Source: Arthrobacter sp. NicSoilB4
Lineage (GTDB): Bacteria; Actinomycetota; Actinomycetes; Actinomycetales; Micrococcaceae
Assembly (NCBI RefSeq): GCF_019977335.1
Contig: NZ_AP024653.1
Coordinates: forward strand, 1,550,001 to 1,614,000
Length of the DNA stretch: 64,000 nt
Direction: 5' to 3'
The notes below the pieces were generated by a model. It did not search any database, was not told the origin of the DNA, and saw only the letters and a program-made list of their open reading frames with translations. Of the stretch, positions 6,882-15,050 are shown piece by piece. Each line of letters begins with the position of its first letter. The stretch's first letter is position 1. The position numbers and the translations under genes were made by a program.

Positions 6882-9800
6882 GTGAGCCTGGCACGACGCC
6901 TCATAGCCGCCGGTTTCAGCGACCTGGAGAAGGGCGAACGGTTCCTCGCGGCCCCGGAACTCGAGGGCCTGGACCAGGACGTTGTGTTCGCCGGACTGCA
7001 ACTGGCCGCGAACCCGGACACGGCGCTGCAGTCCCTGGTCCGGCTGATCGAGAAGCACCCGGACCTGCGGAAACTTGCGGCCGCGGAGCCCGAACGCAGC
7101 GAGCCGCTGTACCGGGTGCTGGGTGCCTCCGAGGCGCTGGGTGAGTTCCTGATCCGACACCCCGAACACCTTGACGTCTTCGAGGTGACGGCCAGCCCGG
7201 AACCGCGCGCCGCGGACGCCGCGGTGCTGCGTGCCAGGCTGCTGCAGTCCGTGCGGGCCGATCCGAAATCGGGCCGGCCCGTCGCCGGCCTGACCGGGCA
7301 GGAAGGCTACGAGGCGCTCCGCACGGAGTACCGGCGCGGTCTCGTCGAGCTTGCCATCAAAGATCTCTGCGCCGCCGACCCGCTGGACTTCATGCCCGCG
7401 GCCGGTGCCGAGCTGGCGGATCTTGCCGGCGCCGCGATCGAGGCGGCCCTGGCCGTCTCCCGGGCCGAGGCCGCGGAGCACTTCAGCGCCACTGAGGTGG
7501 CCGACGTCGGGCTGGCCGTGATCGGCATGGGGAAATGCGGTGCCCGCGAACTCAACTACATTTCCGACGTCGACGTCATCTACGTGATCGAATCCGGCGA
7601 GCTCGACGATCCGCGCGCCAATACGATCGGCACCGCGCTGGCCTCCGGAATTTCCCGGGCGATCATGTCCGTCGGCCGAGAACCCGGGCTGTGGGAGGTC
7701 GACGCCAACCTGCGGCCCGAGGGTAAGTCCGGCCCGCTGGTCAGGACCCTCGCCTCGCACCAGAGCTACTACGCCCGCTGGGCCGAAAGCTGGGAGTTCC
7801 AGGCGCTGCTCAAGGCCCGGACCATCGCCGGGGACACCGACCTCGGCGCCCGGTACGAGGCCGCCGTCGCTCCGCTGATCTGGTCCTCGGCCGGCCGGGA
7901 AGGCTTCGTGGAGTCGGTCCGCTCCATGCGCCGCCGGGTTACCGAACACATCCCCGCCGACGAGGAACAGCGGCAGATCAAGCTGGGCCGCGGGGGACTG
8001 CGCGACGTCGAATTCACTGTTCAGCTGCTGCAGCTGGTGCACGGCAAATCCGACGAAACCCTGCGCTGCCGCGACACCACCTCGGCCATCGCCGCGTTGT
8101 CCGCCGGCGGCTACATTGGCCGCTCCGACGCCGCCGAGTTCGACCGCGACTACCGCTACCTCCGGCTCCTTGAACACCGGATCCAGCTCTTCCAGCTGCG
8201 CCGGACCCATCTGATGCCGGTCAAAGACGCCTCGCTGCGGGCGCTGGCCAAAGCGATGCTCGGGCCGTTCTCCAGCGAACGGCCCAAACCCGACGCCCTG
8301 GCCGAGACGTGGCGCAAGACCAAACGCTCCGTCCGCGAGCTGCACGAACGCATCTTCTACCGTCCGCTGCTGAACACGGCGGCGGCGCTCAGCAGCGAGG
8401 AGGCCAGGCTGAGCCCGGAAGCGGCGCAAGGGCGCCTCGCCGCGCTGGGCTACCTCGACCCGAGCGGCGCGATGCGGCACATCGAGGCGCTCACCGGCGG
8501 CGTCAGCCGACGCGCCGCGCTCCAGCGCCAGCTCCTGCCGATCCTGCTCGGCTGGCTCGCGGAGGGTGTGGACCCCGACGCCGGCCTGCTGGCCTTCCGG
8601 CGGGTCAGTGAAGCGCTGGGCACCACCCACTGGTATCTCGGCATGCTCCGGGACTCGACGGCGGCGGCCGAGCGGCTCTGCCACGTGCTGTCCAATTCCC
8701 GGCTGATCGCGGACCTCCTGGAGGTTTCGCCCGAATCCGTGGCGTGGCTCGGCTCGGACAAGGACCTTGTCCCGCTGACCTTCGAGGCGCAATGGCTTGA
8801 GATCGTGTCCAAGATGTCCCGCCATGCCGAGCCGGAAAGTGCCATGCGCCTCATCCGGCTGATCCGGCGCCGCGAGATCCTGCGGATTGCCATCGCGGAC
8901 AGCGCCGGGCTGCTGGACCAGGACCAGGTGGGCGCAGCGCTGGCCGACACCGACCGGGCCGCGGTCCTCGGCGCCCTGCGCGTGGCGGAAACCGTCGTCA
9001 CGGCCGCGGAGCCGCTCAAGACCCACGTTCTGGTGGTCGCCATGGGACGGCAGGGCGGCCGGGAGATCGGCTACGGCTCCGACGCCGACGTTATCTACGT
9101 GCACCGCGGGCTGCCCGGCGTCCCGGAGGACGAGGCCCAGCAGCAGGCACTGCAGATCGTCAGCCGGCTCTCCAACCTGCTCACCCAGCCGCTCAAGCCG
9201 GCCATCCTCGCCGAGCGCGTCCTGATGGTCGACGCCGACCTGCGGCCGGAAGGCAAGAGCGGGCCGATGGTGCGATCGCTGGAGTCCTACGCCGAGTATT
9301 ACCGCCGCTGGTCGCTCGTGTGGGAGGCGCAGGCGCTGCTGCGGGCGCGGCCCATGGCGGGCGACGACGAGCTGGCCGCCGACTTTGTGGCGCTGATCGA
9401 CCCGATCCGCTACCCCGAGACGCTGTCCGAGCAGGACGTCCGGGAAGTCCGCCGGGTGAAGGCGCGGGTGGAATCGGAACGACTGCCCCGCGGCGCCGAC
9501 CCCGCCCGACACCTGAAGCTGGGCCGCGGCGGACTCAGCGACGTCGAATGGCTCGCCCAGCTGCTCCAGCTGCAGCACGCCGGACGGCACGCCGGGCTGC
9601 GGACCACGTCCACCGTGGAGGCGCTTGAGGGGGCTGCCGCCGTCGGACTGCTCGAGGCGGGCGACGTCGTGATTCTGCTCCGGGCCTGGCGGCTCGCGAG
9701 CCGGATCCGGTCGGCCAACGTGATCTGGACCGGCAGGGCGTCGGATGTCCTGCCGTCGTCCCGCCGGGACCTCGAAGCGATCGCCCGCTGGTGCGGCTAC

Positions 9801-9893
9801 GGGCAGGGCAACGCCGCAGCGCTCGAGGAGGACTATCTGAGGCTGAGCCGGCGGGCACGGAGCGTGTTCGAGCGGATCTTCTACGGCCAGTGA
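6882..9893 (+). CDS. glnE: bifunctional glutamine synthetase adenylyltransferase/deadenylase, 1003 aa
   Basis: Attaches AMP to, and removes it from, a tyrosine on glutamine synthetase and so tunes nitrogen assimilation. The protein is an internal duplication. The N-terminal (removase) nucleotidyltransferase half has GMGKCGARELNYISDVDVIY with its DxD aspartates near residues 229 and 231. The C-terminal (transferase) half has AMGRQGGREIGYGSDADVIY with DxD near 734 and 736. Each half is followed by a matching LRPEGKSGP motif and an RxIKLGRGGLRDVEF or RHLKLGRGGLSDVEW motif. The length is normal for the family. It starts with GTG 9 bases after glnA2. The likely target is GlnA1 (11414-12838), which retains the acceptor-type loop. 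Confidence 0.97.
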   Translation: MSLARRLIAAGFSDLEKGERFLAAPELEGLDQDVVFAGLQLAANPDTALQSLVRLIEKHPDLRKLAAAEPERSEPLYRVLGASEALGEFLIRHPEHLDVFEVTASPEPRAADAAVLRARLLQSVRADPKSGRPVAGLTGQEGYEALRTEYRRGLVELAIKDLCAADPLDFMPAAGAELADLAGAAIEAALAVSRAEAAEHFSATEVADVGLAVIGMGKCGARELNYISDVDVIYVIESGELDDPRANTIGTALASGISRAIMSVGREPGLWEVDANLRPEGKSGPLVRTLASHQSYYARWAESWEFQALLKARTIAGDTDLGARYEAAVAPLIWSSAGREGFVESVRSMRRRVTEHIPADEEQRQIKLGRGGLRDVEFTVQLLQLVHGKSDETLRCRDTTSAIAALSAGGYIGRSDAAEFDRDYRYLRLLEHRIQLFQLRRTHLMPVKDASLRALAKAMLGPFSSERPKPDALAETWRKTKRSVRELHERIFYRPLLNTAAALSSEEARLSPEAAQGRLAALGYLDPSGAMRHIEALTGGVSRRAALQRQLLPILLGWLAEGVDPDAGLLAFRRVSEALGTTHWYLGMLRDSTAAAERLCHVLSNSRLIADLLEVSPESVAWLGSDKDLVPLTFEAQWLEIVSKMSRHAEPESAMRLIRLIRRREILRIAIADSAGLLDQDQVGAALADTDRAAVLGALRVAETVVTAAEPLKTHVLVVAMGRQGGREIGYGSDADVIYVHRGLPGVPEDEAQQQALQIVSRLSNLLTQPLKPAILAERVLMVDADLRPEGKSGPMVRSLESYAEYYRRWSLVWEAQALLRARPMAGDDELAADFVALIDPIRYPETLSEQDVREVRRVKARVESERLPRGADPARHLKLGRGGLSDVEWLAQLLQLQHAGRHAGLRTTSTVEALEGAAAVGLLEAGDVVILLRAWRLASRIRSANVIWTGRASDVLPSSRRDLEAIARWCGYGQGNAAALEEDYLRLSRRARSVFERIFYGQ

Positions 9894-9962
9894 GCGCACT
9901 GCCGACCTCCCGCCCGGAACCGGCGGGGGCGTCCGGGGGCTGACACTCCGCGGACCCGGTGC

Positions 9963-9968
9963 TACCTT
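9963..9968 (+). promoter_or_regulatory. -10 element of leaderless promoter
   Basis: TACCTT is followed by six bases (AGCCGG) and the ATG of the VOC gene at 9975. No ribosome-binding site is visible. Confidence 0.6.
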
Positions 9969-9974
9969 AGCCGG

Positions 9975-10391
9975 ATGGCCAGACAACTGTTTGTGAACCT
10001 CCCCGTCAAGGACCTCGACAAGACGGTGGAGTTCTTCACCGCGTTGGGTTTCTCCTTCAATCCTGACTTCACCGACGAGAACGCCACGTGCATGATCGTC
10101 AGTGATGACGCGTTCGTGATGCTGCTGGTCGAGGCGTACTTCAAGACCTTCACGTCGAAGTCCGTCGCGGATGTTTCCGCAGCAGCCGAAGTCATCATGT
10201 CCTTCTCCCTGGACAGCCGCGAGGCCGTCGACGAACTCATCCGGAAGGCGCTCACCGCCGGCGGCGCACCGTCCCAGGAAGCCCAGGACTACGGCTTTAT
10301 GTACACCCACAGCTTCCAGGACCCGGACGGCCACCTCTGGGAAGTTTTCTGGATGGACCCGGCCGGACCGCCGAAGGACGCGGCACTCTGA
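9975..10391 (+). CDS. VOC (glyoxalase/bleomycin-resistance) family protein, 138 aa
   Basis: Typical two-module VOC fold: MARQLFVNLPVKDLDKTVEF opens the first beta-alpha-beta-beta-beta unit, and MYTHSFQDPDGHLWEVFWMD closes the second. The DPDGHLWE signature carries the C-terminal metal-ligand region. The family includes dioxygenases, glyoxalases and drug-binding proteins; YaeR/PhnB-like members of this length (about 135 aa) mostly lack a known substrate. The gene probably has its own leaderless promoter. It lies between glnE and glnA1, a position where mycobacteria have no such gene, so it looks like an insertion into a conserved block. Confidence 0.85.
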   Translation: MARQLFVNLPVKDLDKTVEFFTALGFSFNPDFTDENATCMIVSDDAFVMLLVEAYFKTFTSKSVADVSAAAEVIMSFSLDSREAVDELIRKALTAGGAPSQEAQDYGFMYTHSFQDPDGHLWEVFWMDPAGPPKDAAL

Positions 10392-10440
10392 CCCTGGCCG
10401 GCGGCCCAGCCCCGCGGCGGCCGCGCCCCGCCGGCTTGGG

Positions 10441-10446
10441 TACGCT
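10441..10446 (+). promoter_or_regulatory. -10 element of leaderless promoter
   Basis: TACGCT, six bases (TCTGTT), then the ATG at 10453. Same geometry as at 9963-9975. Confidence 0.6.
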
Positions 10447-10452
10447 TCTGTT

Positions 10453-10968
10453 ATGCCTGAACATGTGTGGCTGCTGCCGCTGAAGAACCTCGACGACGAC
10501 GCCCGTGCCATCAAACTGGGGGAGATCGCCGGACTCGAGGTCAACGAAGTCCAGCGGCGGTTCGTCGGCGAGCCGCTGCGGATGATGCTCATCGGGCTGG
10601 AGGAAGAGTCCCGCCACCCCATGGCGGTAGACACCAACGGCGCCGCCGTGGGAGTGCTGACGCTGCAGGACGGAGCCGCGACGCTGGCCGGGTGGCCGGA
10701 CGACGACTCCGTCTGGCTGCTGCGCGGCTTCCTGATCGACCGCCGGCAACAGGGCAAGGGCCTCGGCACCCTCGCGGCCGACGCCGCGGTACGGGCCGCT
10801 GCGAAACTCACCGCCGCCCTCGGCGGAGAGCAGACCGGCGTCGTCCTGTCCGTCAACGAAGAAAACCCGGCCGGGCAGGCCGCCTACCGCAAAGCCGGGT
10901 TCGAGGACCGTGGCCCGTACCTCGGAGGCGACGCCCGCCCGCAGCGGACCATGTACCGGGCGTTCTGA
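10453..10968 (+). CDS. GNAT family N-acetyltransferase, 171 aa
   Basis: A single GNAT domain. The acetyl-CoA pyrophosphate loop (motif A) is seen as LLRGFLIDRRQQGKGLGTLA (about residues 93-112; R/Q-x-x-G-x-G/A), and motif B as NEENPAGQAAYRKAGFEDRG, where the Asn, Tyr and Phe fit the acetyl-CoA-binding end of the fold. The substrate is unknown; proteins of this length acetylate small amines, antibiotics or protein N termini. A longer reading frame continues upstream into the VOC gene but overlaps it out of frame, so the ATG at 10453, with its -10-like element, is preferred. Confidence 0.85.
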   Translation: MPEHVWLLPLKNLDDDARAIKLGEIAGLEVNEVQRRFVGEPLRMMLIGLEEESRHPMAVDTNGAAVGVLTLQDGAATLAGWPDDDSVWLLRGFLIDRRQQGKGLGTLAADAAVRAAAKLTAALGGEQTGVVLSVNEENPAGQAAYRKAGFEDRGPYLGGDARPQRTMYRAF

Positions 10969-11012
10969 CGGGGACTCGGGAAAGCTATTGCCCAGGCTGA
11001 AAGGAGGGGCGC

Positions 11013-11018
11013 TAGCAT
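11013..11018 (+). promoter_or_regulatory. -10 element driving a leaderless mini-ORF
   Basis: TAGCAT, then six bases (GGGACC), then the ATG of a six-codon ORF at 11025. The spacing is identical to that of bona fide genes in the window. Confidence 0.5.
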
Positions 11019-11024
11019 GGGACC

Positions 11025-11045
11025 ATGAGCGCGAACCTACGCTAG
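11025..11045 (+). CDS. putative 6-aa leaderless leader peptide (MSANLR)
   Basis: ATG to TAG encodes only M-S-A-N-L-R. It sits at the predicted transcription start of the 11083-11268 gene, 37 bases upstream of that gene's start codon. Leaderless mini-ORFs at mRNA 5' ends are common in actinobacteria and sometimes act as attenuators or translation-coupling leaders. Whether this one is translated is inference. There is no run of identical codons that would mark classical attenuation. Confidence 0.35.
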   Translation: MSANLR

Positions 11046-11082
11046 CCCTATTCGGGGGCCGGCGACAATGGAAAGGCATTCC

Positions 11083-11268
11083 ATGCTGAATCGCGCTCTG
11101 CCACATGCACTGTTCCGTATCTTCGGACACCGTGTCTGTTGTGGCTCCATTCCCGGCTGGACCGCTCACATCGGCCAGAAGTGGGACACCTATGATGTCG
11201 CACCCTACAACCTCTACAACGTCACCTGGCGCGCCCAGCACTGGGTCCTGCAGAACTGCGACGACTGA
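11083..11268 (+). CDS. small unrecognised protein, 61 aa
   Basis: I do not recognise this protein. It reads MLNRALPHALFRIFGHRVCC, then GSIPGWTAHIGQKWDTYDVA, and ends HWVLQNCDD. It has three Cys and is rich in Trp and Tyr, with no signal peptide and no obvious membrane span. A GGAAAGG ribosome-binding site sits about 7 bases before the ATG. An upstream in-frame ATG at 11068 would add five residues but has no site. The second half has the strong G/C third-position bias of real genes here; the first half is weaker, so the true N terminus could differ or the gene may be degenerate. It is followed by a strong terminator shared with glnA1. Confidence 0.45.
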   Translation: MLNRALPHALFRIFGHRVCCGSIPGWTAHIGQKWDTYDVAPYNLYNVTWRAQHWVLQNCDD

Positions 11269-11316
11269 CCGCCTGAAATCATCCTCATTGCCCGGCACCG
11301 TCGTCGGGCAGGTACA

Positions 11317-11362
11317 ACAAAAGGCCGGCCCGAGGTAATGGAACCTCGGGCCGGCCTTTTGT
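11317..11362. terminator. bidirectional intrinsic terminator
   Basis: A perfect 20-bp inverted repeat (11317-11336 and 11343-11362) with a 6-base loop. The stem core is GGCCGGCCCGAGGT. Flanking A and T runs (ACAAAA / TTTTGT) allow termination in both directions, between the small gene and the converging glnA1. Confidence 0.9.
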
Positions 11363-11413
11363 GGAATCGTGCGGTCTCGCGCGAACTACGCCCGGCGCGG
11401 CCGCTTAATCCGG

Positions 11414-12838
11414 CTAGACGCCGTAGTAGAGCTCGAACTCGTACGGGTTCGGGCGCAGCGAGAGCGGACGGATCTCGTTCTCGTACTTGTATTCGATCCA
11501 GGTGTCGATCAGGTCCTGGGTGAAGACGCCGCCGGCCTGGAGGAACTCGTTGTCCTCGGCCAGGGCATCCAGGGCCTCTTCGAGCGTGCCGGGAGCCTTG
11601 GGGATGTCCTTGGCTTCCTCGGCGGGGAGCTCGTAGAGGTCCTTGTCGATCGGAGCCGGCGGTTCGATGCGGTTGCGGATGCCGTCAATGCCGGCCATCA
11701 GCTGGGCAGCGAAGGCCAGGTACGGGTTGGAGGAGGGGTCCGGAGCGCGGAACTCGATGCGCTTGGCCTTCGGGTTGGAGCCCGTGATCGGGATTCGGAT
11801 ACCGGCGGAGCGGTTGCCCTGCGAGTAGACCATGTTGACCGGAGCCTCGAAGCCCTTGACCAGGCGGCGGTAGGAGTTCACCGTCGGGTTGGTGAAGGCC
11901 AGCACGGCCGAGGAGTGCTTCAGCAGGCCGCCGATGTACCAGCGGGCCATGTCGGACAGGCCGGCGTAACCCTTTTCGTCGTAGAACAGCGGCTCGCCGC
12001 CGTTCCACAGCGACTGGTGGCAGTGCATGCCCGAGCCGTTGTCACCGAAGACCGGCTTCGGCATAAAGGTGACCGACTTGCCCCAGGCATCGGCGGTGTT
12101 CTTGATGACGTACTTGAACTTCTGCAGGTCATCAGCCGCGTGGGTCAGCGTGGTGAACTTGTAGTTGATCTCGGCCTGGCCGGCGGAACCGACCTCGTGG
12201 TGGCTGCGCTCGACCTCAAGGCCGGCCTCGTCCAGGGCGATGCACATGGCGTCGCGCAGGTCGGCCTGCTTGTCGGTGGGGGAGACCGGGAAGTAGCCGC
12301 CCTTGACGGGGGTCTTGTAACCGAGGTTTCCGCCCTCTTCTTCGCGGCCGGTGTTCCAGTGGGCTTCTTCGGAATCGATCTTGTAGAAGCTGCCCTGCGG
12401 GGAGGACTGGTACTGGACGTTGTCGAAGACGAAGAACTCGGCCTCGGGTGCAAAGAATGCGGTGTCGGCGATGCCGGTCGACGCGAGGTAGGCCTCAGCC
12501 TTCTCGGCCACGCCGCGGGGATCGCGGTGGTACGGGTCACCCGTACGCGGGTTCACGATCGAGAAGTTCAACGCTAGGGTCTTCTCCATGCGGAACGTGT
12601 CGAGGAACGCGGTGGTAACGTCCGGAATGAGCTGCATGTCCGACTCGGCGATGCCCTGGAAACCGCGGATCGAAGATCCGTCGAAGAGCTGGCCGTTGAC
12701 GAAGAAGTCCGCGTCAACGCTCTTGGCGGGCACGTTGAAGTGCTGCTGAACGCCAGGGAGATCGGTGAAGCGAATATCGACGAACTTAACGTCTTCGTCT
12801 TTGATGAACTTGAGGACTTCGTCCGCAGTCTTGAACAT
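11414..12838 (-). CDS. glnA: glutamine synthetase type I (GlnA1), 474 aa
   Basis: The main ammonia-assimilating enzyme, a dodecamer in this family. Motifs: [71 protein letters not shown] and NRSAGIRIP. The C-terminal adenylylation loop reads [16 protein letters not shown]; Tyr near residue 402 is the expected AMP acceptor for GlnE encoded about 1.5 kb away. The length fits the ~470-residue adenylylated class. AAGGAG lies 7 bases before the ATG. The leader is about 130 bases and carries a GlnR-type operator upstream (12971-13008), so nitrogen-limitation control is likely. It converges with the preceding small gene. Confidence 0.97.
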   Translation of the reverse strand: MFKTADEVLKFIKDEDVKFVDIRFTDLPGVQQHFNVPAKSVDADFFVNGQLFDGSSIRGFQGIAESDMQLIPDVTTAFLDTFRMEKTLALNFSIVNPRTGDPYHRDPRGVAEKAEAYLASTGIADTAFFAPEAEFFVFDNVQYQSSPQGSFYKIDSEEAHWNTGREEEGGNLGYKTPVKGGYFPVSPTDKQADLRDAMCIALDEAGLEVERSHHEVGSAGQAEINYKFTTLTHAADDLQKFKYVIKNTADAWGKSVTFMPKPVFGDNGSGMHCHQSLWNGGEPLFYDEKGYAGLSDMARWYIGGLLKHSSAVLAFTNPTVNSYRRLVKGFEAPVNMVYSQGNRSAGIRIPITGSNPKAKRIEFRAPDPSSNPYLAFAAQLMAGIDGIRNRIEPPAPIDKDLYELPAEEAKDIPKAPGTLEEALDALAEDNEFLQAGGVFTQDLIDTWIEYKYENEIRPLSLRPNPYEFELYYGV

Positions 12839-12970
12839 CTATGCTCCTTATGCATGTGAAAGATCTGGCCGTCAGGCCGGGTGGTCCAGCGCAGTCCGAC
12901 AGCGGGGAAAACACAAAGGTGTTCCCCGCTCCTATGCCGCTAGCAACTGTTACCACCCTAAGGACACGGG

Positions 12971-13008
12971 ATTTCCCCATGGTGTCCGCTTTGTTTCCGG
13001 CAGGTTAC
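12971..13008. promoter_or_regulatory. GlnR-type nitrogen-control operator (tandem a/b boxes)
   Basis: On the minus strand the site reads GTAAC-N6-GAAAC-N6-GACAC-N6-GAAAT. The first pair is a perfect match to the actinobacterial GlnR consensus (gTnAC-n6-GaAAC); the second pair has one change in each box. The four boxes at exact 6-base intervals match the architecture described for the Streptomyces glnA promoter. It lies 133-170 bases upstream of the glnA1 start codon. A TAGGGT -10-like hexamer follows on the minus strand at 12955-12960. Confidence 0.8.
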
Positions 13009-13128
13009 AGAATGCCCTGACATGTAAACGGTAGTCGCTGTCCACAACGTGGCCTGACCAGAGTGTGGCCCCATATGTCCACATTCTGAACAGCGCGGTG
13101 GGGCCTGTATTGCCGATAGTCTTGGAGG

Positions 13129-13566
13129 GTGGTTGATCGTAAAGACATAGGCTCATGGCTCAGCGGCCCGGACACGTCCGGCATCTCGAAGTACCCGGGG
13201 GAGCGCCTGGGTCTGCCCGAGTCCGGGCCGGGATCCATTGCCCGCGCCGGCCGGCGCATCGTTGCCATCTGCATTGACTGGGCAATCGCGCTGCTGATCA
13301 GCAACTACGCGTTCGCCGGGAACCCGTGGGCAACCCTGGCCGTGTTCGCCGTCGAGCAGGCGCTGCTGGTCGGCACCTTGGGCTACAGCATCGGCCACCG
13401 CATCATGGGGATCCACGTCGTCCGGCTCGACGGCGGCCCCGCCGGCCCGGTTCCGGCCCTGGTCCGCAGCCTGCTGCTATGCCTCGTGATCCCCGCCGTC
13501 ATCTTTGACCCGGACCACCGCGGAATCCACGACAAGGCCATGAACACCATCTTGGTCCGGATGTAG
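13129..13566 (+). CDS. RDD family membrane protein, 145 aa
   Basis: A soluble N-terminal ~35 residues is followed by the RDD domain: ARAGRRIVAICIDWAIALLI (Arg and Asp of the motif), a second span near WATLAVFAVEQALLVG, then YSIGHRIMGIHVVRLDGGP and a final segment LLLCLVIPAVIFDPDHRGIHD (the DD). About three membrane spans. Function unknown; the family may be involved in ion or small-molecule transport. An RDD gene holds the same position beside glnA1 in mycobacteria. The GTG at 13129 lies 8 bases after a GATAGT hexamer, so its mRNA may start at or next to the start codon. Confidence 0.85.
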   Translation: MVDRKDIGSWLSGPDTSGISKYPGERLGLPESGPGSIARAGRRIVAICIDWAIALLISNYAFAGNPWATLAVFAVEQALLVGTLGYSIGHRIMGIHVVRLDGGPAGPVPALVRSLLLCLVIPAVIFDPDHRGIHDKAMNTILVRM

Positions 13567-13601
13567 CTCCTAGCCCCCTCGCAGTCCAGCAATTTGCCAC
13601 G

Positions 13602-13635
13602 AATGGCCGCTAAACCTCCCCGGTTGGCGGCCATT
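13602..13635. terminator. terminator-like hairpin between RDD and DUF3817 genes
   Basis: Inverted repeat of 12 bp with one mismatch (13602-13613, AATGGCCGCTAA, and 13624-13635, TTGGCGGCCATT) in a convergent intergenic gap. No clear T run. The left arm belongs to a 14-base sequence (CCACGAATGGCCGC, 13597-13610) that recurs at 54206-54219. Confidence 0.55.
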
Positions 13636-13708
13636 TGCGTCAGATGGGCGCGAACGTTGTGCCGGAACCCGGCTGTGTCGCCCGCCTGCGCCGAAGTTCC
13701 GGGCGGGG

Positions 13709-14083
13709 CTAGACTCCGGCCTTCTCGCCCGCCCGCTCCTGCGCAGCAACGGAAGCATCCTGTCCCGCTTTCACCGTCAGGTAGCCGTGACGGCCCGCCC
13801 AGCGCTCAAACAAGACGGTGGCGAAAGGGAACACCGCGGAGAGCCCGGCGAACAGGGCGACCCGGAACGGCCAGCGCTGCATGCGCCACAGGCTCAGCGC
13901 CACAATCCCGAAGCCGATGAACAGCGCCCCGTGGATCGGGCCAGCGATTTCCACCCCGAGTTCCGTCGTCCGGGTGACCCACTTGAGGAACATACCCACC
14001 AGCAGCGCGGCCCAGCTGAAGGCCTCGGCGATCGCGAGGACCCGGAAGATACGGATCATGGCAGTGGTGGAAGGCAGTTTCAT
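13709..14083 (-). CDS. DUF3817 family membrane protein, 124 aa
   Basis: Three hydrophobic segments: about residues 9-31 (IRIFRVLAIAEAFSWAALLV), 44-66 (EIAGPIHGALFIGFGIVALS) and 74-93 (VALFAGLSAVFPFATVLFER). The layout and the GPIHGALF core fit the DUF3817 / YdzA-like family of small integral membrane proteins of unknown role. The ATG at 14083 is preferred to an in-frame start at 14113 because GGAG lies about 9 bases upstream. The tail after the last span is hydrophilic and probably cytoplasmic. Single gene, convergent with RDD. Confidence 0.85.
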   Translation of the reverse strand: MKLPSTTAMIRIFRVLAIAEAFSWAALLVGMFLKWVTRTTELGVEIAGPIHGALFIGFGIVALSLWRMQRWPFRVALFAGLSAVFPFATVLFERWAGRHGYLTVKAGQDASVAAQERAGEKAGV

Positions 14084-14138
14084 AGCGGAGTCTCCGGTTC
14101 TGTTACGAGGCAACGTTGAGAGGTCGTGGGCAAAGGAA

Positions 14139-14178
14139 ACGCCCCGGCTGCCGGCCTGGAAGGCGGTTACCGGGGCGT
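14139..14178 (-). terminator. terminator after the DUF4191 gene
   Basis: Nine-bp perfect stem ACGCCCCGG / CCGGGGCGT (14139-14147, 14170-14178) with a further inner GCCGGC-containing fold; on the minus strand it is followed by TTTCCTTTG. Confidence 0.6.
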
Positions 14179-14199
14179 CTCTTGAGTCTGGCGTGCGGC

Positions 14200-14961
14200 C
14201 TAGCGTCCGCGGGCGGCTTTTCGGTCCGGGCGGGCCTTGTAGGGGTCGATGCCCTTGGGGATGGGCAGTCGGCTTCCGAGCGAGGAGATGCGCTTCGAGA
14301 CCGTGCTGACCTCGAGCTTGGTCAGTTCGTTCTTCAGCTTGGTCATCTTCTTGGCCACCTGGCTGATCGGAACCTGGCCCTCACCGCGGCCTGTTTCGAT
14401 CACGTGGATGGTGACGTTAGGAAGGATGCGGGCGAGCCGCTTACGTTCGGCGTCGAGCAGCGGCTTGACGCGCGTGCTGGGACCCTCGCTGACCAGAACG
14501 ACGCCGGGACGGCCGATGGCGCGGAAGACGGCGTCCTGCGTGCGCGGGTTCACGGCGACAGGCTGCTCTTCGACGATCCAGCCGCGCTTGAGCGTGCCCA
14601 GCGCGGCGCCGGACGCACCGGGCTGGTTTTCGATCCGTGCGAAAGCGGCGCGCTCGGCGCGGCGGGACAGGATCAGAGTTGCCGCCAAGACGCCCAGCGG
14701 GATGCCGATGATGAGGCCGGTGATCCAGTTGTCCAACAGGAATCCGATGACGAAGCTGACGGCGACGACGCCGAGGAAAGCCAGCAGCATCAGCCACGGG
14801 ACCATCGGATCGTGCTGGCGGGTCATCTGGAAGACCTCGCCAATCTGCTTCAGGCGGCTCGGCTTCTTGACCTTGGCAGCCTTCGGCTTGCGGGAAAAGA
14901 GGCCACGCTTCTGAGCGTCAGAAGCCGGTGTGGAGTTGCTGGAATCAGGGGAAGTCGCCAT
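14200..14961 (-). CDS. DUF4191 family membrane protein, 253 aa
   Basis: The N-terminal ~45 residues are basic and hydrophilic (KRGLFSRKPKAAKVKKPSRL), then come two adjacent spans (about 59-79 and 82-103: VPWLMLLAFLGVVAVSFVIG and GLIIGIPLGVLAATLILSRR), followed by a ~150-residue cytoplasmic domain. DUF4191 proteins are restricted to Actinobacteria and sit beside lipA-lipB in mycobacteria as here. The function is unknown; the conserved position suggests but does not prove a link to lipoate metabolism. TAGAAT (plus positions 14971-14976) ends 9 bases before the ATG, so the transcript would have a leader of only a few bases. Confidence 0.9.
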   Translation of the reverse strand: MATSPDSSNSTPASDAQKRGLFSRKPKAAKVKKPSRLKQIGEVFQMTRQHDPMVPWLMLLAFLGVVAVSFVIGFLLDNWITGLIIGIPLGVLAATLILSRRAERAAFARIENQPGASGAALGTLKRGWIVEEQPVAVNPRTQDAVFRAIGRPGVVLVSEGPSTRVKPLLDAERKRLARILPNVTIHVIETGRGEGQVPISQVAKKMTKLKNELTKLEVSTVSKRISSLGSRLPIPKGIDPYKARPDRKAARGR

Positions 14962-15050
14962 AGTGCCTTAATTCTACGTGATGGACAGCGAAGGACCGGA
15001 CGCCGAATTAATCCGGTGCCGGCCCTTCGCCGCAATCGATAAAACTGGAT

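Noticed and set aside
5400..10856. 1818-codon open frame antisense to glnA2-glnE
   Set aside because: It runs across several real genes, contains no domain, and is composed of the residues expected from reverse-complemented G/C-third-position codons.
11105..11338. Overlapping plus-strand frame across the small gene and terminator
   Set aside because: It runs into the terminator stem and is Ser/Thr/Pro-rich shadow sequence; the frame at 11083 has the better third-position bias and ribosome-binding site.
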